From Dipylidium caninum (taxonomy: Eukaryota; Platyhelminthes; Cestoda; Cyclophyllidea; Dipylidiidae): a DNA stretch of 64,000 nt. The notes beneath the pieces are model-generated. The model saw nothing but the letters and a program-made list of their open reading frames with translations, was not told the origin of the DNA and made no database searches. Shown here in pieces: positions 1-12,495 of the stretch (position 1 is its first letter; every line of letters begins with the position of its first letter). The DNA is taken from NCBI GenBank assembly GCA_017562135.1, contig QEYB01000766.1:1054001-1118000 (forward strand). Reading direction: 5' to 3'. The translations under genes and the position numbers were made by a program.

Positions 1-3000
1 CCCTCCTCCTCTCCCTCTCCCCTCCCGGGCGTCCCCAGAGTAAATAAAGGGCAACACCTGATTCAGGGCATGTTGGGTGATGTGTGCACGTTGATGCCTG
101 CCACGGCACGGTCCGGTCAGATAGGACTCCGCCCTAGCTCCACTCGCCCACACGAGGGGCTGGAGGGCGGCGGGGGCGGGGCAGAGGGTATACGCCAAAC
201 ATTTCAGCTAGTCCACAATAGTTGCCTTGTTCCGGCGAACGACTCCCGGGCACGTGTCAGACAGGGTTTAACCCATTCACCCGACGAGATGCCGGCCAGA
301 GCGCCTTCAGCGGAGAGACGTGAATGATTGCCCCCCCCCCCCCCTCCCCCGAGCACAGGCGAGGCCGTCGTTTCTTAACCGGTAATTCGGTAGAGGGGTA
401 GAGTACGCATCGCCCGAGGGATGCCCACCCAGTCGTGACGCGGGCGAAATCTAACCGCTTCCAAACCGCTTGCCTCCCTTCCTTTCAAGGATTGGCACAC
501 AATCGGCTCAATAGCAACCTGGAAAGGTGGCTGAGTGACGGTGAGTGAGCACCGGGGTCTCTCTCGACGCACATTCACCTCCTGCGTCGCACCCATGGCA
601 CCCAACCGCACACACACACACACACAAACACACACAAACACACATGCGCAAATTCACGCACATTCACGTTGTTTCTGTGCCGCTTTTGTTCGCGTCAAAT
701 TATAGTTTGACAACTATAATTTAATTATGAATAATTCCGCCCTCTTGTGCCATTTAAATAACCCCCCACATTATTCTGTTGATTGCAAGCTTCTGCTGCG
801 CCAAGTAGCCAAAGAAAGGACGAATTAGGGCAGAAGTTTAGGCTTCTTCACCCCTTTTAGCCATAAAGGGTACCTACTCGCCTCCGGCAACCAGCGCCTA
901 CGGTTTCTGTAGAGGCACCCACTGATTGGCATTGAGACCTCCGTACAACCGCCTTATCGGCTCAATTCTGTCAACTCTTCCGTTTACTTTCCTCAATTTC
1001 ACAATTGGTGGGGACTGTTTCTCTCCCTTTCGACTTCCCCCAATTCCCTCAACAGAGGCCTAGAGATTAAATAATAGTTATTTGCGGATTTCTCCTGCTC
1101 CCAGTGGGCCGAGAGTGGCAGGGCGACGGCTGTTAAGCTCTCCGGCGGGCGCGGCATCCACCGCCCCGTTCGTGGGCAACGTCCACAGCCGAGGGGCGGG
1201 TGGAGGGCGCGAGTGGAGCTGGCTCGGGGGCGGATATTGGAAGTGAGGAGAAAGTCGGGCCTACCATCCGGTGGAGGCTTCCTCACCTGGAGGCGATAAG
1301 GCAGACTGTGAGAATTAACGGGGCTTTGCGATGCACCCTAAATCTAATGCAATTATGAAATAACATGGGAACGTCGTGTTTTTCCCTCAGTGTGTATTTG
1401 CCTCCCTGCGCGTAAACCTGGTGCAGTGCGTCTTCGTCGTGTAAATCGGAGGCCTGGTGCCGCCTCGCGGTTGTTCTCCCTGGGCGGCGCTCCCCTCCTC
1501 GCGTCGGCCGCGAGTCCGCAGCGCATTTGCCGAGTGTCCACGCGCCGAAAGTCGGCCAAGCTGAGCCCATGAACAACTGCTCTGGTTGCACTTACGTACG
1601 CAACTCGGCCCCGTATAACAGCCCCCAGAGATTCACCCTGCTGATCAGATCGCGACGTCTTTCTCGGGTGATCAGAACTGCTCGCATCTGCGTAGTGTAG
1701 AAGGCGTTGACTGATTACCAGGCCACCTTTGTCCACCGGTGAGGACGTCACGTCCCTGTCGTCTGACGCCAACTAATAAGTGACTTGTCATTAGTCGTTA
1801 GGAGTCAGAGTGAGCGATAAGTGTTCCCCATTGTTAGTACTAATGTTTGCTTCCACCCCGGGAAGGTCAGACGGGCCCCCTCGCCTGCTTGCCGTGATCG
1901 ACCTCGTTTCGTGGGTGAGGAGCCAGCGAATCGCAAAATCATGCTATAAGACGTCGGAGACAGACAATATTTCACGAAAATTTTAGCAGTGCTCTCACCT
2001 GACACCCGTAAGCTGCTGCCCGTCCCCACTGCCGCCAAGATGCACATCCTCGACGCACCAGTAGTCATGCTGACATCCAAGCTATACAAACACACGCTTT
2101 GTTTAAAAAGTTCGCCCTCGAAATTTGACACTATGGCGTCCGTCGACTGGGTTTTGCGATGCAACATTGTAAATCTTCACCGAGGGTGATTGAACTTTGG
2201 GGGGCACGAGACCCCATTCAACACGGCAAAGTTGATTTAACAGTTAACCGCGTTCTTTAACATCACCTAATGCCAATTTCTCGGGGTACAAAATTGAATT
2301 AGATAACATAAAATGGTGTGATTGTGTGCGCGTACACTCCCCTGCTCTCTTACTCTCTTTCTCACGTGGATCGCTGCGATTGGTCCCACTTTTGCCAATT
2401 CCCCTCACGTTGACAACCTCATTCCCTGTCATGAGACTCCGTCTCCTTATCTGAAACTAACACAAGAAGTTCCTCCCCCCCCCATCTGTGCATCTGTAGT
2501 ATTGAAAAGATCCCCTCTGTTACTTATTCCACAAGCCCCAATTAAAAACTACAACAAATGAGCGTCGGACTGGAGCTCAGCAAATATTCGGAGTCTAATA
2601 CGCTCTTCTACTCATATGTTTAAGTAGACACGGAAAACGGCCCTGCAAGCGAGTAGCGGCGCCCACGATGCCAAGTCTCCCGTTTCGTCCGATTGGTGTG
2701 CAGTTCCATGGCAGAAGACGTCCACTGCCCCGTCTCCTAATGTATCCATACAGCCACAGTATTCTAAGAATGCAGGAACGACGCCAAACTGCCCCTGTTC
2801 GTAACCAGAGCCCCGTAATGCGCTTTATAAATTCCACATCTCTAAACCAATAGCATCGGAAAACTAACTTTTTGTTTAATCTTTGGAATGTCTAGAAACC
2901 ATAATTAATTACACGGTAAATGTGGGCTCAATGACAGAGGCCTAAAAGGTTTGAGAATAAGCAGCTAATCTGTGCGCGCTGTGCGGTTGGGGCCAGCGAC

Positions 3001-5200
3001 GCGAGGCTGAAACGGCCTTTGTGTGTGTGTGTGTGAAGTCATCACCCTCGAAACGCGATCGTCTGCACCTCGCAGCGCGCCGACGCACCAATGAGCAGAC
3101 AGGACTTATCGATCGGCGCGTGTTTGCGCGCACGCGAGCACGCAGCGCCGCGGCGGCGGCGGCGGCATGATTCAGCAGCTCACGCTGATCGATGTGTGGC
3201 GGGAGCGGGAGACGGTGCAGCCGAAGTCTTCTCGAGCGGCGGCGCCGCGTACTGGAGGCGACTGCGGCTCGCGGATGTGGCCGCGGGCGCGGGTCCTGCG
3301 CGGACGGTCGGAAGGTGGACAGCTTTGCTGTTGGCAAAGTAGTCATAGAAAATGCTTTGGGGCTCGGGCACTTCTGAATGATTCATGCCGACGAGTACAC
3401 CTCCTGCGCCACAGAAAAGGGGGCCAGCTCACCGTACCTTTGCCTGCGCTGTTTGATTCGCCCCAAGGGAGGGATCAACCTTCACTTTCGTGTTCAATAC
3501 CTTTGTTCCACCTCAATCTCATTGGGTAGAATTGCCGAGGTGACTGATGACAACAACTTGGGCGCTCCGTAAACACCGGCCAATTAAATCGTGTCCTTAT
3601 TCGCTGGCCACCACGGCAATGACAGCGTCCAAGCCTCATTGGGTGAGAATTGTCACTCGGCCAGCCCACATCGACCCAAGAGCCGCCATCTATGACGGCG
3701 ATTTAGCGTTTCTAATCAATTAATAAAACGAAGGGCATCTAAACCGCCTCCACTACACCTTGTACTTTCCAACTGAGCGAGGGAGAAGACATTTTGGCAC
3801 AGTGGAATGTGATGGAAGCCCTCATGCAAACCGCTTAAAATTGCGCATGTCCGAGAGGGAACCCCCGGTGGAAAGCGCTCTGACGCAGTGAAGTCGTTCT
3901 CTCAGACCGCTCTCAGACGCGGCTCCCTGGCTAAGGGAGTCAACACAGTCGCCGGGGTGTGTGTGTGTGTGTGAGAGAGAGGAGAGAGAGAGGCTGCGAA
4001 GTGTGCTCCACGAGGCCCACTCGAAGTCACCGAAAGTCGTGGGCCAAAGTCTTCAGGCGAGTTCACCGGGTGCCGGCGATTTGGCGTGCCTCGGCGGCCT
4101 TCACTCCGGTCAGGACCTGCCGCCGCGTGCATCAGCCGCGCGGAGGTCCGCCATCCACGCTGGCGCATGGGGGCAGACAAAGTGTACTGGTGTCGACCTC
4201 GTCGAGAATAAGTCCATCTGCGGAGAAAATGTCACACTGCCTTATGACGCCTTTCAGTGTAAGCACGCTGGACGAGAAGTCATCCGGTCCAGAGAGTGAA
4301 GGGACATCGGAAGAGCCGATCTCGACCGTCCAACCGTCCCGTGGGTGATTAGGCGGACTTTTGCTGCCCTCTTCGTGGGGCACACGTGCCGCGAACCGCG
4401 CAACAGACTCACGCCGTACTTGGCGTTGAGACAGTTGACTTACTGTGGTTTAGAGTAACCGCTTTTTGCACACAGCCGGTGCCCAAACGCGGTCCCGACA
4501 TCTCCTCGCAGGCCGGAGAGCGGCCTCAGAGCTGCGACGCCGCCTGTTCTCGGGGGAGAAGGCGCTCGTGTGGCCAAACTTAACCCACAAGCAGAGGCGC
4601 AACGGGCTCACGGTGCGCCGCTTGGCTAAACCGACTCGAGGCCGCTCGGTCCACCACTATGCGCCCTCGGTGCGACCTCAAACCGGCCATTTTTCTCGTC
4701 CCTCCGCAGGCGATTGCACCGACGTGGGTGCAGTGTCGTTCTGCGCGAGTCTGTTGCGTGCACACACGCAGAGCACCACGCTGACGTGGTGCAGTTTGCG
4801 ACCGACATGGCGAAAGTGAACCGCCAGTTGCGGCAACAGTGGACTAAGTCGTTGCTGTCAGCGTGTTTGGCTGACTCTCGATACTGCGAGTGACGTGTTC
4901 AGGTGGAGGCGATGGAGCTTGTCGTAGCGCCTGCTCGAACTCCACATCACAGGGCCCGGCTGCAGCGCGAATGTGAACGGGAGCCGGGTGGGAGCGGAGG
5001 CGGCGAGACACGTCGTATCCCACAGGAATGCCAGCCCGAGTCAGCGGAGGAAGCGCCTGCGCCTATCGCCGAGCGGCAAGGCAGCGAAGCAGCACTTCGA
5101 TCGACGTGTCACAAACGGAGTTAGCGAGGCGCACATCGCGGTGGAAGCGAGGAAAAGACGGCGTGGATAGGCTTGCGCCAGCATGCATCCACATTGTGAT
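1..5200. other. Gene-poor left flank, no recognised gene
   Basis: No open frame on either strand resembles a known protein; the short frames are low-complexity and lack mutual splice-phase support. Visible structure is limited to a CA microsatellite near 609-645, TG runs near 3019-3036 and 3956-3972 (the latter followed by a GA-rich stretch), and scattered CCAAT pentamers from about 2270 onward. It could hold non-coding or untranslated exons of a gene that begins left of the window. Confidence 0.5.
609..645. repeat. CA dinucleotide microsatellite
   Basis: An almost uninterrupted (CA)n run with two AAC interruptions. On the minus strand it produces a Val/Cys-alternating translation that is not a protein. 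Confidence 0.85.
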
Positions 5201-5209
5201 GACCCAACC

Positions 5210-6139
5210 ATTGGATACGAGTCGGTAACCATCTGCGTGCGACTTTATAAGACTAAGCACCAATAAGCCTATGCGACCCCACCGGACAGACCCATTCGCT
5301 AATGCTTCACCAATGATTGAAGACTCGTAATACACAGGGACCAATATATTTTCAATCAAAAGCTGCATTGGTTCAGTCGCTCGCAAGGCGAGAGAAGAGA
5401 AGTCGAGGCGCTGGCAATCCGGCGTCCAATTCCCTTCAAGCTTGTTGCAAGGCGGCGTGGAATGCGCAGCCGGAGCTTAGCGTCGCTTGCTGGTCGCGCC
5501 TCGCCGACGGCCTATCACCGCAGTGCCACATGGAGCACGGTCCAATGGGCGAGAACTTCACACGAAATGCACCAATGGAGGTTGGAAACTTCACCACAAA
5601 TAGAAACCCGGGAGTGGAAAATTATGTCTATACCGAATTTTGACGAGGAAACTCCTCTACCATCTGGAGCATTTGGTCTCATTCGATCCTATGCCTAAGT
5701 GTTTTGTTTTACTGCGCTCGCCGCCATTTAGCCTGCGTAATTCCATTCTGGCAGATAGGCATCTGCTTTACACGGCACCACTAGATCATTTTAAGCAATG
5801 TAAGTCATTTATTATTCAATCAAAACGTTTTATCCGTGTGAGGAGTGATTACGCACTGTAAAACTCCATAATCACCGAGTGTGACCTTGTCATAAGAGAC
5901 CGACATGTTAATCCACAATCCCCTGCTTTCCTGTTTGGTTTTCACTTATTCACATCAGTATTTTATGGCATGCTTGTTCCATAATCTCTTCCTCTAGTAT
6001 TTGAATTAAGCAAGTAACTGGCAGATATTAGTTGTAATGCTATCATTGTAGAGATAGTCGGCCAATCAGATCCGGAAATTTCAGTAAACTCCAATCAAAG
6101 CTTGAAGTGTAGTGAAGCGTTGTCATTCGATGGAATTGG
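5210..6139. promoter_or_regulatory. Cluster of CCAAT boxes upstream of NF-YA
   Basis: Eleven CCAAT or ATTGG pentamers are visible: 5210 (reverse), 5260, 5310, 5341, 5367 (reverse), 5426, 5542, 5572, 6062, 6091 and 6135 (reverse). About two are expected by chance in 930 bp on both strands. The 6062 copy continues as CCAATCAGA, close to the ideal NF-Y site. NF-Y is the factor that binds this motif and its A subunit is encoded just downstream, so autoregulation is a reasonable inference. The true transcription start was not located; part of this stretch may be first intron. Confidence 0.5.
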
Positions 6140-6344
6140 TCGATCAACAGCTACCGACGATTCCATACTACAGTTCAGACTTCTGATAATGCATTATGAT
6201 GCCTTGGTGAATGTATTCCAAGAAAAAACATGTTACTACGTATTCTGCCAACTGGCGATAGGAAGCCGTCTTGCCCTCAACTTCCTTGAGATTTTTTCTT
6301 CACTAATCTTATGCACTCTCATTGTTTGTCTTTCTCCTATCCAG

Positions 6345-7024
6345 GGAAGGATACATTCAGACAAGTCAGATGGTGCCGGCTCAGACCTTGCTTCAGCCAT
6401 TACAGCAACAGTTGATAGTTGATCCGAATGGGGCTGCGGCGGGCCAACAACCGACTTTCGCTTTCCAGGCAAGTGATGGCAGCCTCATTCCGGTCCAGCT
6501 TGCCGCTTCACCGAATGGCGGACCGCTCATTATGCTCATGCCGACGCAAACCACAGGTCAGGGTGGGCAACCCGTCTACACCACACAGACTATCACAACT
6601 GCTGCTACTACCGCTACTGCGACCATTGACGCCTCCGGCCAAGCAACTGTGCTTGGTTCCACTGTGGAAGATGAGAATAATCAGGCCGCCGCCTTACAGC
6701 AACAGCAAACCCAGCAGGCGGCTGGGCAAGTGCAGTTGGTCCACCAACAGGCAGTGAGTGCAACCCAAGCAGCAAATCAGTTGATGCAGCAAACGGCCGC
6801 CCAGCAGAGCAGTGCGTCTATGGCTGGTGTGGGCCCGGAAGAACCCCTTTATGTGAACGCCAAACAATACAACAGAATTTTGAAAAGGAGGCAGGCTCGT
6901 GGGAAGTTGGAAGCTCAAGGTCGTATTCCAAAGGAGCGTAGGAAGTATTTGCACGAGTCTCGCCATCAACATGCGATTAAACGGGTTCGCAATGCTGGTG
7001 GTCGATTTTATTCGGCACCGACTA
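6345..7024 (+). CDS. NFYA: NF-YA main coding exon
   Basis: Holds the glutamine-rich activation region and the entire DNA-binding/association core. It ends inside codon ACA at a perfect GTAAGT donor (7025-7030). Reading through the donor reaches a stop after two more codons (TAA at 7030-7032). Confidence 0.9.
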
Positions 7025-7165
7025 GTAAGTAAAATGTTAGTACGGAACTGGGTCCGTGTAATATTTTGTGCTTTACTTGTGTCGGTTATTTCCATTTTCG
7101 TGTTTGACCTCTTGACCTTAATGACCCATTTTTTTCTTACAGCATACATTGAAGGGGCCCAGTGA
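6345..7165 (+). CDS. NFYA: Nuclear transcription factor Y subunit alpha (NF-YA), two coding exons
   Basis: NF-YA joins the histone-fold NF-YB/NF-YC pair and supplies the helix that reads CCAAT in promoters. Coding exons are 6345-7024 and 7143-7165, separated by a 118-nt GTAAGT...TTACAG intron. The first exon follows a clear acceptor (6331-6344). The first in-frame ATG is at 6370, giving 225 aa; an upstream exon could add residues because the frame is open back to the acceptor. The N-terminal 150 residues are Gln/Thr/Ala-rich, the usual activation domain. Residues 157-215 are the conserved CBFB/NFYA core: [17 protein letters not shown] for subunit association, then the [10 protein letters not shown] linker and a GGRF DNA-contact end. 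The second exon adds only YIEGAQ and the stop, so the C-terminal tail is far shorter than in vertebrates. Identification is secure; the exact start is not. Confidence 0.95.
7143..7165 (+). CDS. NFYA: NF-YA terminal 23-nt coding exon part
   Basis: After the polypyrimidine tract and CAG acceptor at 7130-7142 the frame continues for seven residues and stops with TGA at 7163-7165. The 3' UTR follows; no AATAAA is seen, and an AATATA variant lies near 7352. Confidence 0.75.
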
Positions 7166-8296
7166 CGGGGGACTTGCAGTCTCCCGCTTGTTTTACTCCA
7201 GAACATTTACCTGCAGAGCCGTTTGTTACTATTCATGACGAAGATCTGTCGTAATTCACCGCTCTTGTTGTTGTCAGATATACCATAGAACATCCAATTG
7301 AACTGTTGCGATATTCTGTGCCTGTATAGAATCCTTATTTTTTGTCATTGTAAATATATACTGGTGCCTGTCCTATGACTTAGGTCGATTGTTGGTGGTG
7401 GAACTGTTGGTTTTGTGTTACAAGTCGCAGAGAAAATCCAGGAACGAGGTCTCGGCTCGTGGTTGTGCGCCTCCACTAAGTTGGGCTCGGGCGCGACCCT
7501 AAGGCTATTCTCGATCTCATCGCAAACGTCGAAGAGGTGTTGTGGCCGCGCAATACGGAGCGGGCGCGGGGCTCTGTCTCGCTACGGGGACTCTCGGCGG
7601 GGGGCGTGTTTGTCGGGCCTGGGCTTCCCCCTTCTCGTTTCGGTGTGTTCGCTCGAGGAGGAAATCGTTTGGTTAAAGTAGTACTTGTTCTTGTATAGTA
7701 GCCTGTGTCAGAGGTCAGGTCTGGGAGCCGGCGCTGGAGCACGCAGCCGAGGGTTGAAGGTGGATTGGCAGGCGATCGCAGTGACCAGGGATGTCTTCAC
7801 CCGCGGGGGTCCACGCGGAAGAGCACAGTCGCACTCGGAGGGCGCGTTGGCAGACCAGGCGATGGAGTGTCCACACTCCGGGATGACTTAGTTCGCTGCC
7901 GAACTACTCCATCAGGTAGACTCACTCAGTGGGCTACATAGTCCAGGTAATTTTAGACATTGATAAAGTCGTAAGCGGGAGGGGCTGGCAGAGGGCTGAA
8001 CTCCCGAGGCGCTGTGGATGTCGAAGACCGCACCAGTGACGATTTCCCTAAGAACACGCAATTAGTGTTTGTCAAGTTTTGAAAGGAATAGCGCAGTTGG
8101 GAGGCCTGCCTGTTCCATGTACGATGCGCTGCAACAGGCGCGTCTGGCCGCACGCCGCCGTCCGGTGCCGAGGGGTGAGGAGGAGTTTTGACCGACCATC
8201 GGCAGCTCGACCAGGACGCCCATGTGGCCGTCTCGGGATCACGTGTTTTCCCAATCGATAGTCGAGACTGTGGAAGGGCGACAGAACGGCCACAGG
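7166..8296. other. NF-YA to thioredoxin interval
   Basis: Contains the presumed NF-YA 3' UTR and, further right, GC-rich sequence leading into the thioredoxin 5' region. No further protein-coding segment is recognised. The frame that includes the thioredoxin is open from 8222, but its first in-frame ATG there lacks thioredoxin-like sequence. Confidence 0.5.
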
Positions 8297-8629
8297 ATGT
8301 CCGGAGGCTCCTCAACCGCCGTTGTCAGGCGTGTTGACGCCGAGGGTCTGAAGCGCGTGCTGAGCAACAACCGCCTCGTGGTGATAAGCTTTTGCGCGCC
8401 CTGGTGCGGCCCGTGTCGCATGCTTGCGCCCAAGGTGGAGGAGTTGGCCAAGCAGCACCAGGAGGTGGTTTTTGTTAAGGTGGACATTGACGAGTGCGAG
8501 GAGGTCTCCGCCCAATACAACGTCTCCGCCCTGCCCACACTCATCGCTGTGCGCAATGGACACGTCGTCGGACGCGTGGTCGGAGCCAGCGAGGTGGACT
8601 TGCAGCAAATGGTCAACGCCAACCTCTGA
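8297..8629 (+). CDS. TXN: Thioredoxin, single exon
   Basis: A 110-residue cytosolic-type thioredoxin that would reduce protein disulfides and be recharged by thioredoxin (or thioredoxin-glutathione) reductase. Catalytic Cys37 and Cys40 form the WCGPC motif; the cis-proline is Pro80 in ALPT; the VKVDIDE strand-turn and a C-terminal VVGAS segment fit the fold. ATG 8297 is chosen because translation from it begins at the normal family length; an in-frame ATG at 8222 would add 25 unrelated residues. There are no introns in the coding part. Oddity: the buried Asp that normally stands six residues before the first catalytic Cys (as in VDFxAxWCGPC) is Ser31, and a Cys (Cys33) lies close to the active site. 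An ATTAAA at 8920-8925 is a possible poly(A) signal. The overall look is close to tapeworm thioredoxins, from memory of that family. Confidence 0.93.
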   Translation: MSGGSSTAVVRRVDAEGLKRVLSNNRLVVISFCAPWCGPCRMLAPKVEELAKQHQEVVFVKVDIDECEEVSAQYNVSALPTLIAVRNGHVVGRVVGASEVDLQQMVNANL

Positions 8630-11600
8630 TTGGCATGGGGAGCGCCTGTCCACCTTTCTTTTCTTCTACTCCTTTCATTAAGATTCCATTGATTTTCAAA
8701 TACACTTTCAACTTACCTCCTGTCACCGCGTCGAGGGCTTTCTGCCCCAGCAGCGCCTCTGCGAATGCTGCCTGGCGGGTCTGAGCGGGCCGAGTAGAAT
8801 ATGGGCCAGCATTCGCTAGAACTTTGTCTGCCCCACGGAGTCTCGTTGTTGAATTCGTTTCTTCCGACATGTTTCCACCAGGTGGGCATCGAGGCGCCTC
8901 GTCTTCCCGGTCTCTGAGCATTAAAACACCTTCCTAGAGTTAGCGGCGCGACGGGCGCACAAACATGCGCTGCGGCACAGGGCATGCGCAGCCCACGTCT
9001 TCCCAGCCCGTTCGCCGGCACTCACCCTCTCCCACCGCTGGTGCCGAGGGGGCGAGGAGTGGCGCGAAACGCCGAGGAGAGAGAGAGGGAGAGAGAAGGA
9101 GACGTTCTGGGAGCGGAGCGTGGGAGGGCACCGACACTTGCGGGCCGAGGGCGAACCGCCCGCTTTTGCACATTCCGCCATGCACATGGAGATTGAGGGA
9201 AGGCGGTCAAGCCTCGAGCGCCTTTGCCGTTCATGCGAGTCGGGGCATCTCGTTTTGGGGGTTCGGGAAAAAAGCTGGAAAGGAGGCAGTTTAACTATCC
9301 TATGCCGACTGGAAAGTGTCCACCGCCAAGACTTTGCCCCGGTTGCAGGGGAGAACGACCTCTAAGCGGGGCACGGATTTGTGCGCAAATTCCACTTTCC
9401 TTACCGACGGACGATCGCTCGACTCGCCTCGATTGTCCGCTCTTCTGTCAACGGCACCAAAGTGGCTGAAATTCCTCAGAGTGATGCGATTTCTCCCGCA
9501 AAGACCAACATTCTCTCTGAGGGTAGTGTTTGCCGGAGAATCGCCACCTGATAGAAAAAGAGCCTCGTCGAAGGCCGCGAGCCTTTCGAGGAGGCTGTTT
9601 ATTTCTGGACTGACCATCCCTCGTTTAAATAAACCGCCAGTAGTTTACCGACCCTGCTGCGACGCCACGCCCGACATGCGAGCACCTGACGAGGGGCAGC
9701 GGAGGGGTGGCGACCCAGAGTCGGCGACACCGCGGTGATGCGGCAGAGGACTGGGTCGGGGTCCTCCTCGCGTGCGTGTGGCGAGAGGAGGCCCGTCGCC
9801 TGTCTCCGGTCTCGTGCGGCGACGTCAACGGCTACGAGGCGGCGGGACCGGAGGGAGGAGTTTTGCCACCGCTCGCCTGTCAAAATACGCTGCCGTCGAG
9901 GGCGCCTGTCGAATGCACGGAGACGGCATTGACGACTACTTCGCTGGCCTCATTTGAGCCGCATTTCTTTCGCTGGAGCTCCGCCACCGCCCGCCCCCAA
10001 GTGTCTCCAAAGTGGCGCTTTCGCTTCCTACCGAGCCCCTTTTACAGCCTGCGCCAGCCAAGGAACTGGAGGGAACAAAGTAGTTTATAGGTACACGAGA
10101 GAGAGAGAGAGAGAGAGAAGCGTGAAATGCGCTCCGTCGTCCACATCGAACTTCGCAACGCCTTTCTGACTCCTTTCCCCTACTGCCGAACCAAAGCAGG
10201 CCTCAGAACAGGCCGGCGTGTCCGAGGGCCCGGAATCTGCCTGCCTCCAGCCTCCCGGTAGCTCACAAAAGCCGCCTTTCGAGCGCAAAGCGGAGACCTG
10301 CAACAGGAGCGTCCTCCTCTCCGTCTGGGCAACAGAAGTCAGGTCCTTTCACCTCGGGAGGTGGCGCCATTTCCCACCCGCGTAATTACGGTGACAACAG
10401 TCCTGCGGTTTCGCGGTCCTCTAATTACCGGCTGCGGTTGTCCTAATTGCCACTCCTCCTTCCCCCTCACACTGCCTTGAACACGGCGAAAAGGCGAGGT
10501 AAATTTACTTCAAGCATATGTCGGCCATTTAAGCCCCACGAAGGACAGGCTTTAGGACAAAAAAACACCTCTTCGGATGCTGCAGAAGTGGCGGTCGATT
10601 CTGCGAACCGTCCAGGAAGCGCCAACACGGGAAGTGTTTACCTCCTCAAGTGAGACTTCGTCCTCGGCGACCTACCGGGGAAACCCTCCTGCAGGCGGAG
10701 CAGCCGCGCTTCCCGCGGTCTCAGCCCGCTCGCCCGCCACCTTGTTCGGACTGCGGCTGAACGTGGGCGGCCGGCAACCTGCTCTGCGCTCTCCGTCGCC
10801 TTCAACCTCTGTTGACAAATGCCCCGGGAGCCGCGCGAGGAAGCGTTTCCTCGCGGTCTGCGTAACGGCGAAAAACGATGACGACTGGAAGTAGTTGGAG
10901 CGACAGTCGGTCGCAGGATTTCGAGTCGAAGGTGTTCCACCTCCACTCTCAGGGGTGTGCGAATTCGTTTGCATAACAATGCGCTTCGCACCCGATCGTC
11001 TTCAACGCGAATCCAAGGAGGGCGCGGAACGATGCGTTTCTGAGCGCAGCGAGGATAAACCGCGGGGCCACGGGGCCAGACGTCCTGTCGTCTGCTCACT
11101 CATCGCCAAGTCCGATGGGTGACATGCCTCAGTGGGCCTTCTGGGAAGGCGCAAGTCTACGCGATCTCGAAATCACCTCGGCGCGACTGGACCTGGCGTC
11201 ATGGAAGCCTCAACGCAGTCGGAAAGACGCGACGGTCAAATGAATTTGTCAAACACGGCGGCGGCGGATCGACCCAACCGCAGCCCCCCACGCACCGAAA
11301 GTACTCGGCCAAGAAGCACGACCCTCCGCTAGCAGACCGGGTCGAGGGGATGCCAACGCGGGAGGCGCAGTCGAGGCCTGAGAAGTGCTTTTTTCCTGTA
11401 TTTACCGGCGGTGATACGCCAAAGGGGGCCATCATAATTGACGACTCCCACAACGCCTTCCCTCATCATGAAATGCAATCATTAACCTCTCGGACTACCA
11501 CTGTGCCTAAGACTGAACTGCAATAGCGAGGTCACGCCAAGGCAGACCGTGTTGCGCTCCTCACGACTCGGTCAGTGCGAAGGCCCCTTCTCCGACATCG

Positions 11601-12495
11601 TGGAACTCGAGAGCCCTGAACCCACCTCAACGGGCACTAAATCCAACGTTTATGTCTTTTCAAACCTCTGCTCAAGATGGAGTCGGCTTTAAAAAAAAGT
11701 AGTGAGACGACGTTAAAACGGCCATAGTCACCGCAACCGATGGATCTAGGGTTAATTGGTTGAGGCGTCGGGGAGGGAAGTACAAATCAGTGAAGCAAAG
11801 AGAGATCGAACGGGTCAGCTCACAGATGGACAAATTTGCACCAACAAGCGACTACCAAACTCATGTGAACAAGGAAATAAGGTACTCCAGGGGAATCTGA
11901 GATTACAACAACCCCATGAAACCTGATTCGTTGCAACAGGAAGGGCGAAAAGCTTCAGGGCATCTGTTCTTTTTATATAGGCAGATAAAGTTCTAAATAA
12001 AAATGTGTCGCACGGACTTTTGCATGATAAAGAGAATGGTTGGGTAAAGAACCTGTTTTAAAAGAGTATTTACAGTGGCGCGCAGTCACTGATAGTGATG
12101 ATGTTGGCAGTAGTGACATTACCGATAACAAGAACGGAACCACAGTCGTAAAATGACAAGATGCCAGGGGGTGGGAGCAAAAATATACAGGTTTCACCAA
12201 TGTTTATATAAAAGCTTACTTATATTAGCGGTCGACGAAGGAGAAGGATTAGAAGGGAAGGTGAGACAACTCTGAGTATTGGGAGTACGACTCAAAAGTG
12301 AATGTACGCATGTATATACACAAAAGACAATTACGATGCGAGTGAAGGCAAATGCATAGGTGGATGTCTAAAATTCCGTTGAATTTACGTGATGTGACTT
12401 AAGTCTAATTCGTAATATAAGGAATCTGAGAATCAGAAAGAAAATCTGTCGGGGAGAGGGGAGGAGGGAAGGTGATGAGGAAGAGAAGGGTGACA
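8630..12495. other. Intergenic stretch without a recognised gene
   Basis: GC-rich to about 11.6 kb, then changing to AT-rich sequence. A GA microsatellite occupies about 10096-10121. Open frames on both strands are overlapping, arginine/proline-rich shadows. The right end is probably the 3' UTR of the minus-strand phosphatase. Confidence 0.5.
10096..10121. repeat. GA dinucleotide microsatellite
   Basis: Uninterrupted (GA)n run of about 12 units. Confidence 0.85.

Noticed and set aside
5530..5640. Upstream ATG frame as NF-YA first coding exon
   Set aside because: The frame stops at 5642 and has no donor in the phase required by the acceptor at 6345; it does not resemble an NF-YA N-terminus.
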